Shown here: piece by piece, positions 1 through 8,437 of the stretch | How the letters are laid out: each line of letters starts with the position of its first letter | Numbering within the stretch: the first letter of the stretch is position 1 | Assembly (NCBI GenBank): GCA_947168525.1 | Contig: CAMVMG010000009.1 | Coordinates: 1-64,000 of the forward strand | DNA: 64,000 nucleotides | Reading direction: 5' to 3' | From: an uncultured Bacteroidales bacterium | GTDB lineage: Bacteria > Bacteroidota > Bacteroidia > Bacteroidales > UBA932 | The notes under the pieces: generated by a model | Told to the model about the DNA's origin: nothing | The model's input: the letters and a program-made list of their open reading frames with translations, nothing else | The model's database searches: none | Program-made: the position numbers and the translations under genes

Positions 1-1698
1 TGCATCCAGCACCCGCTGGACCTGATCCTGGAATACGGGCTCAAGGCCGGGCACGGGGAGTCCCGTCCCGCCAAGCGCATCGAAACCGCCAGCGTCCTGG
101 CCTGCATTTCCATGGAGACGGTGCAGAACGAGATGCACGGCGGCCAGGCCATTCCCGCCTTCGACTTTTACCTGGCCCCGTTCGTGCGCAAGACCTTCGA
201 GGAAGAAGTGGACAAGGTGAGCGAGATGACCAACACGGACTACAGCTTCCTCAAGGAGGCCAAGATAGACGACTACCTGAAACACGACCTGGTGGGCATG
301 CAGAACAAGGAGCGCGCCCTCCAGCACGCCATCAACCAGACCGTAGGACGCGTGCACCAGGCTATGGAGGCCTTCGTGCACAACATGAACACCATCCACA
401 GCCGCGGCGGCAACCAGGTGGTCTTCTCCTCTATCAACTACGGCACGGATACATCGGCCGAGGGCCGCTGCATCATCCGGGAAATCCTGAACACCACCTA
501 CGAGGGCGTAGGCAACGGCTCCACCGCCATCTTCCCCATCCAGATCTGGAAGAAGAAAAGGGGCGTGAGCTACCTCCCGGAAGACCCTAATTACGACCTC
601 TACAAATTCGCCTGCAAGGTGAGCGCCCGCCGCTTCTTCCCCAACTTCCTGAACCTGGACGCCACGTTCAACCAGGACGACGCCTGGAAGGCCGACGATC
701 CCAAGCGCTACATCCACGAGGTTGCCACCATGGGCTGCCGCACCCGCGTGTATGAGAACCGCTTCGGGCCCAAGACCTCCATCGGCCGGGGCAACCTGAG
801 TTTCACCACCATCAACATTGTGAAACTGGCCATCGAATGCATGGACGAGACCGACAAAGACCTCCGCCTGCAGAAGTTCTTCGAGAAACTGGACTGGGCC
901 CTGGAAATCAGCGCCCGTCAGCTGGACGAGCGTTTCCAGTTCCAGAAGACCGCCCTCAAGAAGCAGTTCCCGCTGCTGATGAACGGCCTGTGGCTGGGCA
1001 GCGGCAAACTGGACGACAACGACACGGTAGAGAGCGTCATCAACCAGGGCACCCTGGGAATCGGCTTCATCGGCCTGGCGGAATGCCTGATCGCGCTCAT
1101 CGGCAAGCACCACGGAGAAAGCGAGGAAGCCCAGGAGCTGGGCCTGCGGATCGTCCACTTCATGCGCGACAAGATCAACGGCTTCTCCGAGCGCTACCAG
1201 CACAATTATTCCGTGCTGGCCACCCCGGCGGAAGGCCTCTCCGGAAAGTTCACCAAACGGGACAAAAAAACCTTCGGCGTGCTCCCCGGTATCACGGACA
1301 AGGACTACTACACCAACTCCAACCACGTTCCCGTGTACTACAAGTGCACCCCGGAGCACAAGGCCCGGATAGAGGCTCCCTACCACGACCTCACCCGCGG
1401 CGGCCACATCTTCTATGTGGAAATTGACGGCGATGCCACCCACAACCCGGAGGCCATCATGCAGATCGTGGACCTGATGGACAAGTACAATATCGGCTAC
1501 GGCTCCGTGAACCACAACCGCAACCGCTGCCTGGACTGCGGCTACGAGAACGCCGAGAAAGACCTCAAGGAATGCCCCCACTGCCACGGCCACCATATCG
1601 ACACGCTGCAACGCATCACGGGCTATCTTGTGGGCACCACCAACCGATGGAACGCCGGCAAGTTGGCAGAACTCAAAGACAGGGTGGTACACGAATGA
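1..1698 (+). CDS. nrdD: Anaerobic ribonucleoside-triphosphate reductase, 5' end outside window
   Basis: The frame is open from the first base, so the start lies upstream; the ATG at 112 is internal. NrdD is the class III glycyl-radical enzyme that makes deoxyribonucleotides without oxygen. Visible support is the C-terminal zinc-ribbon cysteines (CLDCGYENA...CPHC) followed by the glycyl-radical loop RITGYLVGTTNRWN, which is the family signature. The stop overlaps the ATG of the activase gene nrdG by four bases (ATGA), so the two are translationally coupled. This pair indicates anaerobic growth. Family assignment is very secure. Confidence 0.97.
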   Translation, partial: CIQHPLDLILEYGLKAGHGESRPAKRIETASVLACISMETVQNEMHGGQAIPAFDFYLAPFVRKTFEEEVDKVSEMTNTDYSFLKEAKIDDYLKHDLVGMQNKERALQHAINQTVGRVHQAMEAFVHNMNTIHSRGGNQVVFSSINYGTDTSAEGRCIIREILNTTYEGVGNGSTAIFPIQIWKKKRGVSYLPEDPNYDLYKFACKVSARRFFPNFLNLDATFNQDDAWKADDPKRYIHEVATMGCRTRVYENRFGPKTSIGRGNLSFTTINIVKLAIECMDETDKDLRLQKFFEKLDWALEISARQLDERFQFQKTALKKQFPLLMNGLWLGSGKLDDNDTVESVINQGTLGIGFIGLAECLIALIGKHHGESEEAQELGLRIVHFMRDKINGFSERYQHNYSVLATPAEGLSGKFTKRDKKTFGVLPGITDKDYYTNSNHVPVYYKCTPEHKARIEAPYHDLTRGGHIFYVEIDGDATHNPEAIMQIVDLMDKYNIGYGSVNHNRNRCLDCGYENAEKDLKECPHCHGHHIDTLQRITGYLVGTTNRWNAGKLAELKDRVVHE

Positions 1699-2201
1699 AA
1701 ATCAGAGTTTTAGATATACTGGAGCAGACCATGGCCGACGGACCCGGATTCCGGACGGCCATTTACTGCGCAGGATGCAAGCACGCCTGCAAGGGCTGCC
1801 ACAACCCCCAAAGCTGGGATTTCGGCGCCGGCCACTGGGTAGAAGTGGAAGACCTGCTGGACGTGATCAAGGCAGATTCCATGTCCAATGTCACGTTCTC
1901 CGGCGGAGATCCTTTCTACCAGGTAGACGCCTTCACGGAACTGGCCCGGCGCATCAAGGAAGAAACCGACAAAACCATCTGGTGCTGGACCGGCTTCACC
2001 CTGGAAGAAATCCAGAAGAGTCCGTCCATGTCGGCCATGCTCCCCTACCTGGACGTGCTGGTAGACGGTCCCTTCGTCCTGGAGCAGCGGGATACAGACC
2101 TGCTTTTCCGCGGAAGCCCCAACCAGCGCATCATCTACCTGCACGGCGCTCCGCCCGCAGATTACATCCCGGGAACGGTGAAACTGGAGCCGTTAAGGTA
2201 A
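1695..2201 (+). CDS. nrdG: Anaerobic ribonucleotide reductase activating protein (radical SAM)
   Basis: 168 residues. It installs the glycyl radical on NrdD using S-adenosylmethionine and a 4Fe-4S cluster. The cluster motif CxxxCxxC is seen as CKHACKGC near residue 30, followed by the glycine-rich SAM-binding stretch TFSGGDP. The start at 1695 was chosen because it overlaps the nrdD stop as ATGA and gives the usual NrdG length; longer versions of this frame only read through nrdD in another phase. The next gene is convergent and its stop codon abuts this one with no spacer. Confidence 0.96.
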   Translation: MKIRVLDILEQTMADGPGFRTAIYCAGCKHACKGCHNPQSWDFGAGHWVEVEDLLDVIKADSMSNVTFSGGDPFYQVDAFTELARRIKEETDKTIWCWTGFTLEEIQKSPSMSAMLPYLDVLVDGPFVLEQRDTDLLFRGSPNQRIIYLHGAPPADYIPGTVKLEPLR

Positions 2202-3449
2202 TTACTTCCGCAGCCACTGTTCCGGATTCTGGGGCTCGAAGCCCTTCCAGAGCTCAAAGTGGAACTGATCTTCTCCACCGATGGTGTCTACCGTGCCGAT
2301 GACATCGCCGGTGGATATTTTTTGGTTGAGCTTGACAGAAACTGTTTTCAGCATACTGTAGAGCGTGTAGAAATTGCCATGGCTCACCAGTACGCACTGG
2401 TTGTAACCGGGCAGCACAAAGATGCGGGTTACCGTGCCGCCAAACACGGCCTTGGCCTGGGCTCCGCGTTTAACGGTTAATGTAACACCGTCGTTCTGAG
2501 GCATTTCCACATTCTCGTAGACCGGATGCTTATGCTTGCCGAAGCGGTCTATGATCACCCCTTCCACCGGCCAGGGCAATTTTCCCTTGTTAGCGGCAAA
2601 CTCGTTGGAGAGCTTGGTATCCACCTCCGTAGAGGTGGTTTTGCCCTTGGAAGAGGAGGCGCTGCCGGAGGATTTCTTGCCGCCCTTGGCTTCCGCCGCC
2701 TTGCGGGCCGCTTCTTGTTCGGCCCGGATAATCTCGGCAATCTTCCGGTTCAAGGCTTCTTTCTGCCGGTTCTTCTCCTGCAGCTGCTGCTGGAACTTGT
2801 TGCGGTCTTTCCTCAGCTGGTTCACCATGCGGGAAGCCTCGGCTTCTTCGTCCTGCAGGCGGGCCCGCTCCTGGACCGTCTTGTCCCGGAGCTCGTCGGC
2901 CTCGTCCTTGAGGCCGGTCAGGCGCTCCCGCTCCACTTCCAGCTCTGCAGCAGCCTCCTGCACCCGCCGAGCCTGGGCCCCCATCTGCGAAGAGAAGCGA
3001 CGGAGATAGCTGAACCGCCGGAGCCCCTGTCCCATAGACTCGCTGGAGAGCACGTACATGTACCACAGACGGCTGTCGCGGTTTTTGTAGGCGTTGCGTA
3101 CCAGGCGGTTATAGTAGAGGGAAAGGGTGTCGTAGCGGGCCTGGAGCCGGTCGATGTCCCGCTGGCACCGGCGGATGGAATCGGACAGGATGCGAATGGT
3201 GCGATCGCATTCGCCGATGAGCTTTTCCCGGGAAGACACCTTGCTCCGCACCAGCGTAAGGCTGGACAGGGCCTGTTGGCTGCTACGGTTGTTGTCCCGG
3301 AGCTTGCCATTGAGCAGTTCGATGTCCTTCTCCAGCCTGGAGATCTGGGTTTCCAGGCTTTTGCGGGACTCCTTCTTCTGGGCCGATGCCTCCCAGGTAC
3401 CGGCTGCCACCAGCACCAGGACCACCGCCATATGAAGGACTTTCCTCAT
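2202..3449 (-). CDS. EnvC-like murein hydrolase activator (coiled coil plus degenerate LytM/M23 domain)
   Basis: 415 residues: signal peptide (about 1-23, ending ASA|Q), a long coiled coil (about 25-250, rich in K, E, Q and R), an S/K/G-rich linker, then an M23/LytM domain (about 290-415). Active M23 enzymes have HxxxD and HxH zinc ligands. Here the first site reads QNDGVTL and the second QFHFEL, so ligands appear to be missing. By analogy with EnvC it is probably a non-catalytic activator of cell-wall amidases during division, outside the inner membrane. Its ATG overlaps the stop of the upstream TPR gene (ATGA). Confidence 0.85.
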   Translation of the reverse strand: MRKVLHMAVVLVLVAAGTWEASAQKKESRKSLETQISRLEKDIELLNGKLRDNNRSSQQALSSLTLVRSKVSSREKLIGECDRTIRILSDSIRRCQRDIDRLQARYDTLSLYYNRLVRNAYKNRDSRLWYMYVLSSESMGQGLRRFSYLRRFSSQMGAQARRVQEAAAELEVERERLTGLKDEADELRDKTVQERARLQDEEAEASRMVNQLRKDRNKFQQQLQEKNRQKEALNRKIAEIIRAEQEAARKAAEAKGGKKSSGSASSSKGKTTSTEVDTKLSNEFAANKGKLPWPVEGVIIDRFGKHKHPVYENVEMPQNDGVTLTVKRGAQAKAVFGGTVTRIFVLPGYNQCVLVSHGNFYTLYSMLKTVSVKLNQKISTGDVIGTVDTIGGEDQFHFELWKGFEPQNPEQWLRK

Positions 3450-5131
3450 TTGCCGATGGCTTCCAGCCGGGCCTTCACCCGGGTTTCCAGGTCCGGAACC
3501 TCGTTCTTGAGGTTTTTGTTCTTGGCCTGGTTCCAGTACGAGCGGGCCAGGTCATATTCCCCGAGGCTGTAGAGTACCTCTGCGTAATGGTCCAGTATCA
3601 CGGCGCTGTCTTTGCCGCCGTACAGCATGGCATGCTTGAAGAAGGGCTTGGCTTCCAGGTCTTTCCCTTGCAGATGCAGGATCCAGGCGAAGGTATCCAG
3701 GTATGTGGCATTGTCCGGCTCCGCCTCCACCGTTTTCTTGGACATGGCATAAGCCTTCTTGAGGTTTTTGCCGATGATACTCAGATAGTAGGCGTAGTTG
3801 TTCAGCACCGGCGCATAGGAAGGATTGATCTTGAGCGCCTGGTCGTAGGCCTTGAAAGCAGCCTTTGTGTCTCCCTTGGCATGGTAGGCATCCCCCTTCA
3901 TGGAATACGCCGCCAGGCACAGGTCTTTGTCTTTGGGATAATTGCTCAGCAAGTACTGGCAGTTGCCGATAATGGCGTCGTAGTCTTCCAGCTGGTAATT
4001 GGCCTGGTTGGCATAGTCCAGGAACGCCAGCTCATGGAAACGCCCGAAGGCTTCCAGGGACCGGTCGCGCAGCTGTTCCCACTGCTCCTGTACTCCCAGG
4101 TACTGGATATAGGTAACCGTGTGCGAGAGACTTTCCGGGTAGCGGTCGGCTGCTTCCCGGAACCATTTACCGGCACTGGCGGCACGCCCCGTGGTGTAAT
4201 AATAGGCGGCCACCGTGGTGAGCAGGGTGCTGTCGGCGGGGTGCACCGCCGCCGCATCCTCTATCACGGTGTCGAACTCTTTCTGGTGCAGCTGCAGCAG
4301 TTTAGGGTCCAGCGAGCGGGTGAGATTGCGGATATACATGGACTTGGTCTCCGCGGGAACATCTTCCGAACGGAAAAACGTGCCGATGGTGTTGAAATAG
4401 GCCGGGTACTGCCGCTGGTGCCTGTATACCTCTGACATGCCCAGCACGGCCGGCACATAGCTGCCGTCCAGGGACAGCGCTTCCTGGTAGCGGACCCCGG
4501 CCAGGGAGTCCTGGTATTCGGCCAGGTAATAGTCTCCCAGCATGGAGAGCACCGACGGGGAGGAGTATTCCCGATTGAACGCTTCCAGCGCCTCCAGCGC
4601 CTCTTCCGGACGCTCCAGCTGGCGGTAAATCTCATACCGGGTTTGTACCACGGCCTCTGACGGGCCGCGTTCCGCCTCTATCTGGTCCAGCGTCTGCAGG
4701 GCTTTCTCGTAGGAGCCCTGCCGGAGGTACAGGTCCAGCAGCTCATAGCTGAGCGAACTCTTGTCCGGGAAATCCTTCACCAGTGACTCGTACATCTCTA
4801 TGCCCAGCTCCTGTTCTCCCTGCCGCAGGTACAGGCGGGAGAGCGTGCGGCGGTACCAGTAGTTGTTTCCGTCCAGGGAAATGGCTCGTTCCAGGTGTTT
4901 CCGGGCCCCGTCGAAATCCTGCAGGGACAGCTCCGACAACGCAAGATAATACCATACGGCGTCGTCTTTGGGATAGACGGCCGACAAGGTTTGCAGATGG
5001 TCTTTGGCCTTTTCGTATTCACCGCTGCTGTACAGGGCCACGGCGTCTACCAGAAGGCTCTCTGCCTGCTGGGCGTAAGAAAACACAAAGATATGGAGAA
5101 GCAGCGCAATGACTGCCAAGCCTTTTTTCAT
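3446..5131 (-). CDS. Secreted tetratricopeptide repeat protein
   Basis: 561 residues with an N-terminal signal peptide (MKKGLAVIALLLHIFVFSYA|Q) and TPR-type repeats through most of the length, for example VWYYLALSELSLQDFDGARK and KGDAYHAKGDTKAAFKAYD. I use the ATG at 5131 because it begins a clean signal sequence and lies 8 nt after a TAnnTTTG box; the frame stays open farther upstream but would cross the promoter. TPR solenoids are protein-protein scaffolds, so the exact job is unknown. Coupling to the EnvC-like gene suggests a role in envelope or division complexes. Confidence 0.85.
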   Translation of the reverse strand: MKKGLAVIALLLHIFVFSYAQQAESLLVDAVALYSSGEYEKAKDHLQTLSAVYPKDDAVWYYLALSELSLQDFDGARKHLERAISLDGNNYWYRRTLSRLYLRQGEQELGIEMYESLVKDFPDKSSLSYELLDLYLRQGSYEKALQTLDQIEAERGPSEAVVQTRYEIYRQLERPEEALEALEAFNREYSSPSVLSMLGDYYLAEYQDSLAGVRYQEALSLDGSYVPAVLGMSEVYRHQRQYPAYFNTIGTFFRSEDVPAETKSMYIRNLTRSLDPKLLQLHQKEFDTVIEDAAAVHPADSTLLTTVAAYYYTTGRAASAGKWFREAADRYPESLSHTVTYIQYLGVQEQWEQLRDRSLEAFGRFHELAFLDYANQANYQLEDYDAIIGNCQYLLSNYPKDKDLCLAAYSMKGDAYHAKGDTKAAFKAYDQALKINPSYAPVLNNYAYYLSIIGKNLKKAYAMSKKTVEAEPDNATYLDTFAWILHLQGKDLEAKPFFKHAMLYGGKDSAVILDHYAEVLYSLGEYDLARSYWNQAKNKNLKNEVPDLETRVKARLEAIGK

Positions 5132-5139
5132 AATGACTA

Positions 5140-5147
5140 CAAAAATA
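5140..5147 (-). promoter_or_regulatory. -7 box (TATTTTTG) for the TPR/EnvC operon
   Basis: On the minus strand TATTTTTG matches the Bacteroidota -7 consensus TAnnTTTG and lies 8 nt before the ATG at 5131. No convincing -33 TTTG at the usual spacing. The predicted transcript would have an extremely short leader. Confidence 0.55.
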
Positions 5148-5302
5148 CACCTTTTATGAAAAACATACAACTTCGCTTCTGAGATTCTGATTTTTTTACG
5201 AAATTTGTCGTAAAAGAACAAAATCCGGACCAACCGTTGAAACGTTTTTTGCATAATTTGCATCTTATTACTTGGACAAGGGCAGATGAATCCCCTGTAG
5301 GA

Positions 5303-5833
5303 TTGTCGTCCCCGGAACGTTTGGTCCCTGCATGCAAAGAGGGTGACAGGAAGGCGCAAAAGCAGTTATTCGATGCCCTGGCGCCCAAAATGATGGTCCT
5401 TTGCCTGCGTTACATGGGAAAGCGGGAAGACGCAGAAGATGTGCTGCAAGAAGGCTTTATCACCCTGTTCAGGAAGCTGGACACCTACAACGGAGCCGGA
5501 TCCTTTGAAGGCTGGGCCAGAAAGATCTTTGTCAATACTGCGCTGATGCACCTCAGGAAAACAGACGCCCTGGGGCTGAGTGAAGACCTTGAACAGGCCC
5601 GCAGCCTTTTCACGGAAGAAGCCACTCCCATCCAAAAAATGGGGCATGCGGAATTGATGCGGATGATCGGGGCGCTGCCCCCGGATGCCCGTACCGTTTT
5701 CAATATGTATGTACTGGAAGGATATTCCCATAAAGAAATTGCTCAGGAACTGGGCTGCACGGAAGCCACTTCGCGCTCCAAATTGCAGCGGGCGCGCATC
5801 AGGCTGCAGGAAATGATAAAAGAACAACAATGA
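5303..5833 (+). CDS. ECF-family RNA polymerase sigma factor
   Basis: About 176 residues. Sigma region 2 is seen in AQKQLFDALAPKMMVLCLRY and EDAEDVLQEGFITLFRKL; region 4 in LPPDARTVFNMYVLEGYSHKEIAQELGCTEATSRSKLQRAR. The start is uncertain: no ATG lies before region 2, and the frame offers TTG at 5237, 5249, 5258, 5303 and 5321. I chose 5303 because it gives normal ECF length. The stop overlaps the ATG of the next gene (ATGA), the usual sigma/anti-sigma arrangement. A TGAAAC-type element, also seen upstream of two other genes, lies at 5238-5243 and could be an autoregulatory promoter (inference). Confidence 0.88.
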   Translation: MSSPERLVPACKEGDRKAQKQLFDALAPKMMVLCLRYMGKREDAEDVLQEGFITLFRKLDTYNGAGSFEGWARKIFVNTALMHLRKTDALGLSEDLEQARSLFTEEATPIQKMGHAELMRMIGALPPDARTVFNMYVLEGYSHKEIAQELGCTEATSRSKLQRARIRLQEMIKEQQ

Positions 5834-7041
5834 AAGAGAAAGAATTCGATATATTTGTAAGGAACCTGCTGCAGAACGCAGAGGAACCCGTTCCGTCCCA
5901 CATCTGGGAGGGAGTGGAAGCCGGACTTGTCCGGCACCGCCGGGTACCGGCCTGGGTATGGAGCGTCTCCGGCATTGCCGTTGCCGCCGCCGTGGTCCTG
6001 GGCGTTTTCCTCAGCCGTCCCGCCACTGTTCAGGAAAAACATTCTAACCTCACTATATCAATTGCAGAGACTCCGCAGGCAACTGTTCCTCCCGTAACGG
6101 AAACCCCTCAGCCAGAGGCGGTCCTTCCCATCGAGGAACAAGTTGCCCGGACCGTCTCCATCCGCCTGGCCCAGGCAGTGGCATCCGTCAGCGCAGCGGA
6201 ACCGGCAGAAGAACCGGCAGAGGAACCTGCAGAGGAACCGGCACCCGCTCCCCAGGAAGCACCTGAGCAGCAGGCAGCCACCACCGTAATAGAGCCCGTC
6301 CAGGCAGAGCAGGTGATAGAAAGCAGCGTAGACGACACAGAAGCTTTCAACAGGCTGGCCTACGACCAGACCAGGCGGAAAGAGCCCAAAGGCTTCTCCT
6401 TCACGGCCACGGGCAATCTCCAGGGGAACCAGCGCGGCGAAGTCCCTTCCGGCACCATCCACCGGGCACCCGGTGGGGGCGGCCTGCTTCCCGTAGCCCA
6501 AAACGGCATCTACAACGAACTGCCGGAAATCAGTTTCAGCCTTCCTTTCTCCGTGGGCGTGGGCGTCAAATACCATTTCAACTCCCGCTGGGCCATTGGA
6601 ACCGGTTTCCGCTACACCTACATGAGCCGCACTTTTGTCGCGGACTACAGCGACCAGAACATCCAAATCCAGCAAACAGACATCGACAACCACCAGCACT
6701 GGGTGGGCATCCCCGTCAACATCTACTTCAACATCATCAACCAGGGCCGCTGGCGCTTCCATCCCTTTGTGGGCGGGTCGGCGGAATTCCTCCTGGACAA
6801 CGACTTCCTCGTCCATGCCTCGCCCCAGGATATCCATTACCACCAGCGGGGCAAAAACATCCAGTGGTCGGTGGGCGGTGGCCTGGGCGTAGAATTCATG
6901 CTCACCCCGGGTGTAGGCCTGTTCCTGGATCCCAGCATCCGCTATTACTTTGCCACGGACAAGCAGCCGCGCTCCATCCGCACCATCCAGCCGCTCCGTG
7001 CAGAGTTCGAAGCCGGCATCCGCTTCACCTTGGGACAATAA
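5830..7041 (+). CDS. Putative anti-sigma factor spanning both membranes (cytoplasmic N-domain, TM helix, linker, outer-membrane beta-barrel)
   Basis: 403 residues. Residues 1-35 form a short acidic cytoplasmic segment with PSHIWEGVEAGL, typical of Bacteroidota anti-sigma N-termini. One transmembrane helix follows (about 41-62). A Pro/Glu/Ala-rich linker holds EEPAEEPAEEPA-type repeats (about 120-165). The C-terminal half (about 200-403) has amphipathic beta-strands and ends ...AGIRFTLGQ, like porin-type barrels. The layout matches the dual membrane-spanning anti-sigma (Dma) proteins described in Bacteroides thetaiotaomicron. Overlap with the ECF gene supports that role; direct sigma binding is inferred. 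A terminator hairpin lies just downstream. Confidence 0.78.
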   Translation: MKEKEFDIFVRNLLQNAEEPVPSHIWEGVEAGLVRHRRVPAWVWSVSGIAVAAAVVLGVFLSRPATVQEKHSNLTISIAETPQATVPPVTETPQPEAVLPIEEQVARTVSIRLAQAVASVSAAEPAEEPAEEPAEEPAPAPQEAPEQQAATTVIEPVQAEQVIESSVDDTEAFNRLAYDQTRRKEPKGFSFTATGNLQGNQRGEVPSGTIHRAPGGGGLLPVAQNGIYNELPEISFSLPFSVGVGVKYHFNSRWAIGTGFRYTYMSRTFVADYSDQNIQIQQTDIDNHQHWVGIPVNIYFNIINQGRWRFHPFVGGSAEFLLDNDFLVHASPQDIHYHQRGKNIQWSVGGGLGVEFMLTPGVGLFLDPSIRYYFATDKQPRSIRTIQPLRAEFEAGIRFTLGQ

Positions 7042-7083
7042 AAAACCGTCGCCAATCGGTTGAAACAAATAATTATTCGTTTA

Positions 7084-7120
7084 AAACAGCACATCTTTTC
7101 AACCGATTGTGCTGTTTTTT
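7084..7120 (+). terminator. Rho-independent terminator after the anti-sigma gene
   Basis: Perfect 10-bp stem AAACAGCACA (7084-7093) with TGTGCTGTTT (7108-7117), followed by a T run. Its loop contains one arm of a second, 12-bp inverted repeat (7054-7065 with 7097-7108; AATCGGTTGAAA). Confidence 0.75.
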
Positions 7121-7158
7121 GTTTTTCGTCGCTATCTTGCCCCCAAAGACAACGGACC

Positions 7159-8415
7159 ATGAAAGCGACAACACTCCTTCCGCTCCTGCTCCTGGGAGCC
7201 CTTTCCTGCCAGAAACCCCTCTTTACCCAGACGCCGCGATGGATGCGGATGCAGGACCGGTATGTCCATATGCAGGCAGACAGTACACGGGGGCAAGGAG
7301 ACATCGGCGGGGAAGCGGAAAAGGAGCCGGAAGAAAAGAAGCCCTCGGTCTATGTGACGGCACTCCGCTTCCCAGAAGGGGTGGACTGGCGCGCAGGCTC
7401 GCTCGAGGGCGCACGCATCGTCCTGTGGAAAGACGGAGTGGAGGTGCTGGATGTCCCGGGCGGACATTATCCGGAACCGGACCGCCACCGGGTAAGGGGC
7501 GGCCATCTGTGGCAGGACGACTCGGACGGAAGTACCACCCGCGTCCTCCGGGACGGGGAAGAATGGGTGCGGTATGACGGGGACGAAATCCTGCGGGGAA
7601 TGCTGCTCGTGGGAGAAGACCTCCATACGGTGGGCCAGCGGGCGGGAAGCGGGGGGTTCTCTTACCGGATCAACGGCCGGGAAATCTACGCGCATCCCCT
7701 GGCCCGGGTGCCGGGGTCGTTCGACGAGCGGGAATGGGAGGGCGGTGCCCTGATGCTGGACGACGGAAAGGTCTATTATGCCTGCGCGCTTCCCATCCGC
7801 AAGGACGATGCCACCACCTGGGAATACCGCCTGATGCAAGGGGACCAGGTGGCCCTGACCATCGCCCAGGCAGAGGCGAAAACCGTCTTTGACATCCGCG
7901 TCCGGGAGGGGTGCGTCTACAGGACCGAACTCCGAGGTGCCAGCGCACAGTCCCTTGTACTGGTTAGGGACAACGTCGCCCATTCGTTGCAAGTGCACTC
8001 AGACGAGAGCGTCCACCTGTGCCGCCTGATTCCGCAGGGGGAACAGATGCTGGTGAAAGGGTACACCAGCAAAACCGGCCAGGACGCGCGCGCTTACTGG
8101 TTGCAGGGAGAAAGCGGGATGGTCCAGCAAATCTCCAGCCGGTTTTCCCTGGCCGACCTATACCCGGACAACCCCCTCCAGGCCGCCATTTATCTCAACA
8201 ACGGAAGGGTCCGGGAAATCTTCAACGGAGAGAAGCCCGTCCTTCTTTTCCCAAACCGGTATATGCTCCGCACCAAGGCCTGTTCGGCCTTCCGGGACGG
8301 TGTGCTGTATGCCACACTCACCGACTGCTCCGGTAACGAGCACCTGATCCTGCAGGGGGGCCAGCTGGAAACAGTCCGGTTCAACGGCTGCTTCACCGGT
8401 ATTTGGATTGAATGA
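7159..8415 (+). CDS. Predicted lipoprotein of unknown function
   Basis: 418 residues. The ATG at 7159 starts a lipoprotein signal peptide (MKATTLLPLLLLGALSC). The mature protein is rich in short beta-strand segments with repeating tryptophan/glycine patterns (ARIVLWKDGVEVLDV, SYRINGREIYAHPL, MLDDGKVYYACALP), suggesting a beta-propeller or similar all-beta fold. I do not recognise the family. A candidate -7 box (TATCTTGC) lies about 25 nt upstream. It is followed closely by ispE, which has its own promoter, so the two need not be co-transcribed. Confidence 0.7.
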   Translation: MKATTLLPLLLLGALSCQKPLFTQTPRWMRMQDRYVHMQADSTRGQGDIGGEAEKEPEEKKPSVYVTALRFPEGVDWRAGSLEGARIVLWKDGVEVLDVPGGHYPEPDRHRVRGGHLWQDDSDGSTTRVLRDGEEWVRYDGDEILRGMLLVGEDLHTVGQRAGSGGFSYRINGREIYAHPLARVPGSFDEREWEGGALMLDDGKVYYACALPIRKDDATTWEYRLMQGDQVALTIAQAEAKTVFDIRVREGCVYRTELRGASAQSLVLVRDNVAHSLQVHSDESVHLCRLIPQGEQMLVKGYTSKTGQDARAYWLQGESGMVQQISSRFSLADLYPDNPLQAAIYLNNGRVREIFNGEKPVLLFPNRYMLRTKACSAFRDGVLYATLTDCSGNEHLILQGGQLETVRFNGCFTGIWIE

Positions 8416-8432
8416 AATCTTCTGTACCTTTG
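8402..8432 (+). promoter_or_regulatory. Promoter for ispE (TTTG, 19 bp, TACCTTTG)
   Basis: -33 TTTG at 8402-8405 and -7 TACCTTTG at 8425-8432, separated by 19 bp, match the Bacteroidota consensus. It overlaps the end of the upstream gene. The ispE ATG is only 5 nt downstream, so the mRNA should be essentially leaderless. Confidence 0.75.
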
Positions 8433-8437
8433 CAGGT

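Noticed and set aside
112..1698. nrdD starting at the ATG at 112
   Set aside because: The frame is open to base 1 and the upstream residues fit NrdD, so the gene is cut by the window edge.
5237..5833. ECF sigma factor starting at TTG 5237
   Set aside because: Adds 22 non-homologous residues and its start lies within the TGAAAC element; 5303 gives normal length, though the point is not settled.
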